DNA from: Manis javanica
Taxonomy: Eukaryota > Chordata > Mammalia > Pholidota > Manidae
Length of the DNA stretch: 64,000 nucleotides
Direction of reading: 5' to 3'
NCBI RefSeq assembly: GCF_040802235.1
Contig: NC_133164.1
Span: 89,396,302-89,460,301 of the forward strand
The notes under the pieces were generated by a model. That model was not told the origin of the DNA and ran no database searches. It worked only from the letters and a program-made list of their open reading frames with translations. Positions 24,201-33,200 of this stretch are shown one piece after another. The position numbers and the translations under genes are program-made. Position 1 is the first letter of the stretch, and each line of letters opens with the position of its first letter.

Positions 24201-27200
24201 GGGTATGTGGTTGGGATTTGATAATGGGGGGAATATAGTAACTACAGTGTTGCTCATGTAAGTGTATATTAATGATACAAAAAAAAAATGGAACCTGTTT
24301 AGAGAAAGTGCTTAAGTCAGAAATATGAAATCATCTGGTTACTTACTATTGAAGTAAGCTAGTGAGGCTTATACTTCCTCAGTTATTCCTGTACCTTAAC
24401 TTTGTGTGCAAACAAAAATGTCAAAATAAATTACAAACTTACTCTAGTTTTTTTTAGGTTTAGAAGGTATTTATGGTGTACTTAAGAGGATTCAAACAAT
24501 GTTGGTCAAGTCCTTACTTTTCATAACCTGTATAACCGGTCTCTCTAGATGAGACATACTTAAATAATCATATAGGGAATTATATTGTTATGTTCCAAAA
24601 TGAAAAGGATAAAAATGAGTATTAGGATAAAATAGCTCAACATTTTTCAAGCTACATGATCTAGAGCAAGTTACTAAACCTCATTTAAAAGCTGATCCTC
24701 ACCTCATAGGACTTTTGTGGGACAAATGAGAGCATTTTTTATAACACCTAGTATATACTAATCTTAAACATTTATTTATTCTTTAAACTGTGTTGCCCTC
24801 TTTCTGAATTTCATTTGAGGATTCTTGGGATCAGGCAAATATAACATACTGACACAAATTATTGAAAGATCATTTAAGGTAGAAATTAAGACTTTATAGG
24901 AAGAATTAAATGAAAAGTAGCCTTCATCTTACCAACCTTTGCCCCACAGATCTTTTCTCTAAAGATAACCACTGTTAACAGTTTTTAGTCTAGCCTTCCA
25001 GAAATTTTTTTGCACGTATCCCTTATTTTGTTTATATAAAAGACGTTACACTAGAGAAAAATCTGTGCTTGTTCAGGATCTTGGTTTTTCAGTTAATATA
25101 TCTTTCTGTATTGCTAGTTTATACCACCCCTTTTTTATTGTACATCCCATGGTGTGGATACACAGGACTATCCTTGGACATTGACTCTGGTGTGCTTTTG
25201 TAAATACACCCTTAAGCCAACTGCCTAACATTGAAATTGCTAAGGCAAAGACTATCTGTACTTTTTCCTCTTTCTGTAGAATAATGGGAGGCCTCCCTGA
25301 ATAGAGTACCAGATTTTGCTCACTGGGCCTCAGCTGGCTATTGTAGCAAGCAGTGTTTCTTGATTTCTCTTCTTAAACATCTAAAAAGATTTTTCTTTAT
25401 GTCACACCAGGTCATAAATCTTGAACTTGTGTTTATCGTTTAATGGTAGGGCAAATGGAATTTTTCCTATGAACTAGTCAAATCTGTACGTTGTGTGTGT
25501 TCTGAATGTTAGTAGATACTGCCAAATTGCCCTCTGAGAAGGGTAATCAGCTTGTGCTGCCACCCAGCAGTATGAGGCTGTTTCTACCATCCTCATGATG
25601 CATAGGTTTTGTTATCAGACAATAGTTATTGCCAGTGTGAAAGAAGAGAAGTACCATTTAGATAGTTTGGTATGTGTTTGTTTAATTATGAATAAGGTTG
25701 TATATTTTTTTCAAGTACCTTTTTTGCCATTTCATTTCTTGTCAAACTGCCTCATTTATCCTTTGTCCATTTTCTGTTTTATTTAATGATTTTTTGATAC
25801 AATGATCTCTCTTGCCTTCTGGTAAAATTGGTATAATCTATAATAATCTGGCATTTGTAAGTTAGCAAAACTAGAGAACACTTGGTTTTCTACAACCTAG
25901 AATAAATGCCTTTGAAAGTTAGTTTTCTACATAACAAATTACCACAGACTTGCAGCTTAAAACAACACCTGTTATCTCATAGTTTCTGTTGGTCAGAAGT
26001 TTGGGATGGCACAGCTTAGCTGGGCTCTGCTCAGGGTCTCACAGGGCCGAAGTCTGGGAGTCAGCTGGGCTGTATTCCTTTCTGAAGCTTGGGGCTCTCT
26101 TCCCTTGGCACAGTTCAGTTCCTTGCAGCTGCAGACTGAGGTCTCCACTTCCTTGTTAGCTGTCAGGTGGGGACTGCTCTTAGCTTCTGGAGGCCTCTGC
26201 AGGTCCTGGCTAGGCCACCCTTTCACAGGCCCTTTCATACAGCTGGTCACTTCCTCAAAGCCAGCAGGGCAGTCTTTCTCTCCAGTCTAAGATTGAGTTT
26301 TAGACAATGGGATGTAATGCTGGAAATGAAATGACTGTACTGTTACCTTTGCCATATAATGTAAGATAATAAAGTGAGTGGCCATTCCTCCCACCTACAT
26401 ACAGGGTATATGCCAGGGCCTAGGATCTTGGGGGCCATTTTAGGATTATGGGGTTCTGCCCACCACAAAGTCAATCTGGCTTCTATAACTCTCAGGTTGG
26501 CCAAGTAATCAACAATTACAGTTGATCTTTGAACAGTGTGGAGGTTAGGAGTTCCAACTACCCCACCTCCACAGGGGAAAATCTACATATAACTTTTGAC
26601 TCAGAACTTCAAACTACTAATAACCTACTGCTGACTGGAAGCCTTACCAGGCTTGTATTATATGCTGTATTCTTACAATAAAGTAAGCTAGAGAAAAAAT
26701 GTTTTTTCAAATTGTTGCAAATCTCCAAAAGTTTTTCCAATATATTTATTGAGAAAAATCTGTGCATAAGTGGACCCAGTCAGTTCAAACCTGTGTTGTT
26801 CGGTGCCAACTGTATTCTAATAGTAAATTTGTGTTAAATATTTCAGGAAATAAAGTATAAGACATGTTTTCTACTCTCAAATTGCTTATGGTATTTATAG
26901 CCAAGAGAAGAACATTACAGCAAGAACTATTATGGTCAATAAAAGGTAACTACATAATCAAATACACAGTTATACAAATGAGACTTTGTATGAGATAGGA
27001 ATAGAGAACAGAACAAGATCATTGGCCAGTCATGTTCAGGGAAGAGAGCATGATTAAGTTAGACTGCAACCTCAACCTGGATTTTAAGAATAGACAACAA
27101 AACAACAGTATTGCATGCAAAAAGCTGGTAGCAAACAATATGGCTTCTCTCTCACTTACCAACTTTACATGTCCCTGTATGGCCCCGGAAGATGACTGGT

Positions 27201-30200
27201 TAGCCAGAGACGGGTAAGATTCCTCAAGGGAGGAACAACCTAAGACAGGCACAGTCGCAGGGGGGCCATCAGGTGAGAATTTGGGGATTAATAAAGGGAG
27301 AAATGTGGGATCAACATATAAATCAAGTACAAAAATCAAACGAATATTCATATTTGACCTGATTGTTTATAGGTCATAATGCGTGATCAAAACCGAAAGT
27401 TTCTGTGATGAATGCCCTTGTACTGTTCACCATGTAAGAATTTATTCACTATGTAAGAATTCGTTCACCATGTAAGAACTTGTTCGTTATGCTTCAGAAG
27501 ATTGGAGACTGACGAGAATTAGACTTGAGATGGATTAATGATTGTACATTGAGCATTGACCCCCCTATACTGAATTTTATTGTTGTTAACAACCATTTGA
27601 TCAATAAATATGAGAGATGCCCTCTCAAAAAAAAAAAAAAAAAAGCTGGTAGCAGAATATGATAGTATGCCGTCTGTTTGAATTGTATCTTTTTAAAAAG
27701 ACTAGAAGATACTGTTCATGCCCATGATTGCCTCTAGAGAACTGGAATGAAGAATGAACTACCCAGGATAGTAGTCAAAGGAAATAAAATACTACTCAAA
27801 GGAAACTAAAGCTTGATCTATAATGTTTAACTCTTTTTAAAAAACAGAAGAGCTGAAAATGGAAGGATTGAAGTTTAGGCAATGAGGACATTAGATGTAT
27901 GTTGAAAGGTAATAGGATATAAAACTCTGTAAGCCAACCAGAAATTGGTAAGGTGGACCTTAAAAGCTAGGTCGAGATGTGTAATTTACTAAGAAACAGG
28001 TTGTTTTAATAGGAAAGTGGCAAGATGAATCTTAGAAATTAGACTGTATCCTAGAGGCCATCTAGGTGAAGAATCTCAGTGGTATTTTTGATAAGGCCTT
28101 ATCTACGTATGGTTAACTATTTCAGTGGCAGGGATTTTGACTTACTATCTCAAAATCCAAAGATGTATGTAACATCCTTAAATTACTGGGAATTTCTTTC
28201 TTGTATAGAATCTTTAATCTTGTCTCCTGAAAATTGATTCATCCTTTCACCAAATGTTTGTGCAGCTAACATGTGCCAGGTACTCTTCTAGGTAATAGGG
28301 ATATATCAGTGAATGAATGGTACCAGGAAGGTCCCTACTCTCAGGGAATGTCCTTCCTCCCTCCTCAAAGTCCTTCCAAGAGAATAATAAAAAAACAAAA
28401 AATATCAGCTATGTGTTATGGTAGTTAAACTAGGGTAATGTCAAAGTGCCTGGTTGACAACTTTTTTTATTAGTAGAATAGGGACATGTTCTCTGATGAA
28501 GTGATATTTAAACTAAGATTTGATTGACACATCTGGGATGCAATATAAAGATCAGGTGGAAGAACATGCTAGACCAGAGAACATGCTAAGGCAGGTTTAA
28601 GCTTGGTATCTTTGAGAGACTGTAAGAAAGCCAGTATGCCTAGAGCATGGTGTGTGAAAGGGAGAGGAGACGAGAAGTACGCAGAGCTGAGATCAGGAAA
28701 GACCCTGTAAACCAGGGTAAGGAGTCTGCTCTTTATTTAAGTGCAGTGGGAACCAAGCTGATTTTTATGTGTGTGTGCAAAAGATTACTCAGACTGCAGT
28801 GTGGAAAATGAATTACAGGAGGGCAAGAGAAGAAGCATTAAGGTCAGTTAAAAGTTATTGTAGGTTAAATGAGCAATAGCAGTAGTTTGAACTAAGGAGA
28901 TGGTAGTGAAAATGAAGAATGCTACATGCTGTTGGATTGGGTGTGGAGTATGAGAAGATGTGTCATTGCCCAGTGCAGCTGGGTGGTGCCATTTTCTGAG
29001 GTCAGACCCTAGGGAAGGGTAGATTTAAGGTGTGGTTATCAAGAATTTTGTTTTGGACACATTAAGTTTGAGATGCCTGCCAGATATCCAAGAGATGTCA
29101 TGTAGGGGTTGGATAAATGGGCCTGAAGTTCTGGAGAAAGGACTGAGGATAGAAATGCTGCCCATATATAGGTGCTATTTAAAGCCATAGGGCTAAATGA
29201 AGTTTCCCAGGAAGAGAAGGCAGTTAGTAAGAGAAGGTTGTTACTTAGAATCAGTTGGAATACTCTTAACCTTCTGAGGCTAACTGGAGGAGGAGGAGGA
29301 GGAGGAGGAGGCTGGGAAAATACGGTACTGAAGGAGGGGGCATGGGAGTTTGAGTCAGATTCTGCCCTCTGGAAATACAGTTCCTTTCTTGTCCAGATTA
29401 ACATCCTTTCAAATATTTAAAGGTAAATACTGTCCTTCCGTCCTCCTCCTCTGTGTTCTCACTGCCACTGCCATGGTTCCAGCCCTTTCAGTGGCCCACT
29501 ACTGTGGGACTGTTGCATTAGGCTCCACACCTGGTGTCTCCTGCTCCCTTCCCTCCTGCCATTATGGGCTTGGTCTTCAGGAAGTGTGTGAGGCCCTTGG
29601 TGATTCCTCCTGCATTTGGGAATATATCCAGGCTTCTCACCCAGGCAGTTAGGCTCTTCACAAATCTCCTTACATCCTGTCCATTCAGTTCTAACTTCTT
29701 AATTTCCTCTCTCCAGCCAGGTCTTAACTGTAGTGTTTGTTGTTTTTCTTCTATCTGTCCTGTAGTTTCCTACTTCTGCTTTTGTTAATACTGTGACTGC
29801 TCTTGTTCATATCTTTTCCATTGTCCTGGTTTTGTTTTATATGCCACCTGTACTGTGAAGCCTTGCCTGACCTTTCCACTCGAAAGGGACCTGTCCTATT
29901 CATGTACTTCTTCTATTCCCCCTGCCCCTCTTACATATTTATGGGTCAGGGGCCCCTTCACTCACCTTTATATCTGCAAGGAGTAAAAGGGACATTTTTA
30001 AAAAGTTTGTCTATTCTGTTATTTCATTGAATTTTGCCCCTGAATCATTCCAGGTAGACTATAGCCTAAAGTATGAATGTCTTTATTGTTCCTTGAGTTC
30101 GATTCCATAATCATTAAGACTATATTATAGATTGTTGAAAACTGGTTGGCAATTTGAAAATGTTATTTAAAAAACTAAAACCTTAGGTTTTATTAAGACT

Positions 30201-33200
30201 TTATTAAGATTTGAAGTCTTGACATTCTCAGAGAATGTAGATAGACTTTTGTATCAGAAAATCTTTATTTTGAAATGTTTTACTTGTGAGTTGACAACTT
30301 ACATTGATTTAAACTTTTTTTCTTCCACTTAGCTTGGAGGAGGAAAAGGAAGATAGTAAAGTTATACCTACAGAATGTGCCATCAAGGTATTTAAAACAA
30401 CCCTTAATGAGTTTAAGAATCGTGACAAATATATTAAAGATGATTTCAGGTTTAAAGATCGCTTCAGTAAACTAAATCCACGTAAGATCATCCGCATGTG
30501 GGCAGAAAAAGAAATGCACAATCTCACAAGGTAAAGAAAATCATTGTGCTAGAAGTAATCTTGGTAATTACTTTTTTGTGTTAGATCTACTAGCCAAGCA
30601 AAAAATCCATGCTCTTTTTTAAATTCATTTATAGAAATTATGGAAAGTCTTGAAATTCTAATGTTCAACAAGGCTTTCTCTAAAAAAACATTTCTATACA
30701 TGTAACCTGAATTTATACTTCTAGGATGAATAAACCATTTTCTTTCTTTTTTTCCTCAGTAAAGTTTGAGGAAAATGAAGTCATTTCCTGCCTAAGACTT
30801 TTTGTCATTTATCTAAATATCTTTTTTAAGCCTCCAGTTAAGCTTATAAATAGTGATTTCCCTTTTCTGTTTCAGGAACTGTTTATGGCATTTATTGTTT
30901 GTTAATTTGGTGGGGGCAGGGTCTTAGCAGTCAAATTGCATTGTGCTTTATTAGACTTTTTCCTCAATTCTCTAAGAATTTATCAAGGAATTTGTTTTAT
31001 CAACCAAGTAATGTACTAATAATCTTTCTCATTTAACCTTCCCGTATCTTAATATATTAAAAGCTTAATCTTCATTTTTTCTAAAATGGTTTGCTTTCCA
31101 ATATAATTATCCACATTTATTAGTTGCAAAATTCTTTTACATAATAGGACTTCTAAATAGAGTAATTCCCTAAGAAGTCTTGCTACTCTCTAATCTCTTT
31201 TTTATACTACTGAGAGCTCATCTCAGCCTTTATTACAATTTTCAAGAGCTCCTATAGCCTTTAGTGTAAAGCTCAAAGTCCTTTTGTGATGTGTAGCCTA
31301 CCTGTCTCTGTAGCCCTGACCCACATTACCCTTCCTGCTACTCAAGATTCAGCTATGTTTATTTATAGACACCCCAAATGGGCCATGCACTTGAATACCT
31401 CCACACTTTTCCTCAAGCTGCTTCCAACCTTAGACCAGCATTTCCCTACACTGTCTTGGTCTGACTAATTCCTGTTGGTATGGTTGTACCAAGCCTTCCT
31501 CAGCACCACGTACTCCCATAGCTCCGCCCCCCCACTGTGGCTGGTGCCTGCACCATGCTGACTGTAATCACGTCCTCGCCTACCTGTCTATTCCACCAGT
31601 CCATGGGCTCTGTAAAGCAGAGGCTGTGTCCTCCTGTCTTCCCATTCCCACATCTCTGGGGTAAAACATAGTGGCAGCTCACTGCAGACTATTATTGGAT
31701 ATTTATTTGTTGAATAAGTAAAATATTCTTTCCTTCTGATCTTTACAGTCTTAATCATTTCTTTCTGTATAGAATGCAGAGAGCTGGAATTCCTTGTCCA
31801 ACAGTTGTACTGCTCAAGAAACACATTTTAGTTATGTCCTTTATTGGCCAGGATCAAGTTCCAGCCCCTAAATTGAAAGAAGTGAAGCTCAGTAGTGAAG
31901 AAATGAAAGAAGCCTACTACCAAACTCTTCATGTAAGTTGTGCCTTTCAAAGCAGTCACATGCTGACTTTCCAACATACTTTGTCTAAACTCTAAAAAAA
32001 ATGCCTTAAAAACTGCAGTTTTAGGGTGCTATAACAAGACAAACTGAAGTTTGTGAGGGAATGTTGACATTGAAGAGTTGTCTTTAATCAGGGATGCTGG
32101 TGTCTTGAATCATTTTAGAAACAACTATGAAGTGGACCTACGGAGCTCAGTTATTAGCTCATGTGTTAGCTGTTAGGCTCAGTTGTTAGCATTAGAGACA
32201 TAGAATATGAAGCTATTATTCACAAAACTTCGTTACTAAAAGTAGACATTACTGTATTTAGCAGATGACTGTACCTCATTAGCTTGTATGCCTTCTTGAG
32301 TGTTACCAGCACAGAAAATACCTGTGGGGGAATTAGAAGAAACTAGATCTGGTCTCATTACAAGTGATGCTGAAAAGAAGATGGTAAGGAGCACTTCCCC
32401 CTCTGTGCAGGTATTAGAGTTGGATATTGAGGAAGCTGTTTTGCTTCAGGACAGCAACTGAATTCAAAATGACGTCCTTTCATCTTAAGAAAATGTTTCT
32501 AATACTGTCATTATTCCTGTCATTGTTTTAATTGAACAGTGGAGAAACTTAAATGCTTTTTTTATATAGTCACTGCATGAAGCGCTCATGTCATGTAGCA
32601 GCTGATGTGAATATGAAAGTATTACCCAAATTAGTTATTTAAGACGTTATGGAGATAATCCAAGTTTCTCTGCTTCCAGGAGGAAAACACTGACAGGAAA
32701 ATTAAGTTCATTTTTCTGGCATCTTTGAGCAGGGGAATGGCTGAGGAAGAGATGAAGTAGTGATATGCTTTCCTGTTTGACTCTATGAAGGCTGGGAAAC
32801 AAAGCATTAATGTTGATTTCTGTAAGGGTAGGGGTTAGTATTGAGTATATGAGGCCATGTATGAATATGTAAGGCCAATAATGAGTATATATTAATGAGT
32901 ATATAAGGCCTTAATTTATAAGGGTAACTCTCTCCCACTCTGGCAGGAAGTACTTTTTACTTTAGAATTGTACACACCTGCTTACCTGGGTCCCCTGGCT
33001 GGTGACCATAACATGGCTGCTGCCTTATCCGTGTGGGAATCCAGGTCTGCCCATTGGGCTCCTGATCTCATTGCTGTCACGTGGACAAAGAAATAGTGTC
33101 ATGCATTCATATCCTCCAGTGTCTCAGTGTTCCCCATCCTACCTAAAACAAAACAGCCCAGTCTTAGACTATACAAAATAAAGAGGAAATAAGTTTGTTA

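Larger units (their letters stand above)
22365..30332 (+). other. RIOK3: RIOK3 intron 7
   Basis: An 8-kb intron built mainly from repeats: L1 antisense (23,310-23,840), a retroposon (24,112-24,298), MIR (24,650), old L1 (24,940-25,700), a MER/LTR-like element (25,925), a Tigger-like DNA transposon (26,519-26,812), an env-LTR retroposon (27,134-27,644), and L2 (28,240-29,230). No extra coding exon was recognised. Confidence 0.8.

Noticed and set aside
31588-31824. Minus-strand 78-codon frame antisense to RIOK3 exon 9, resembling a protein with a copy at 37.9 kb
   Set aside because: The similarity reflects the inverted DNA duplication and the L2 tail. No coding evidence.
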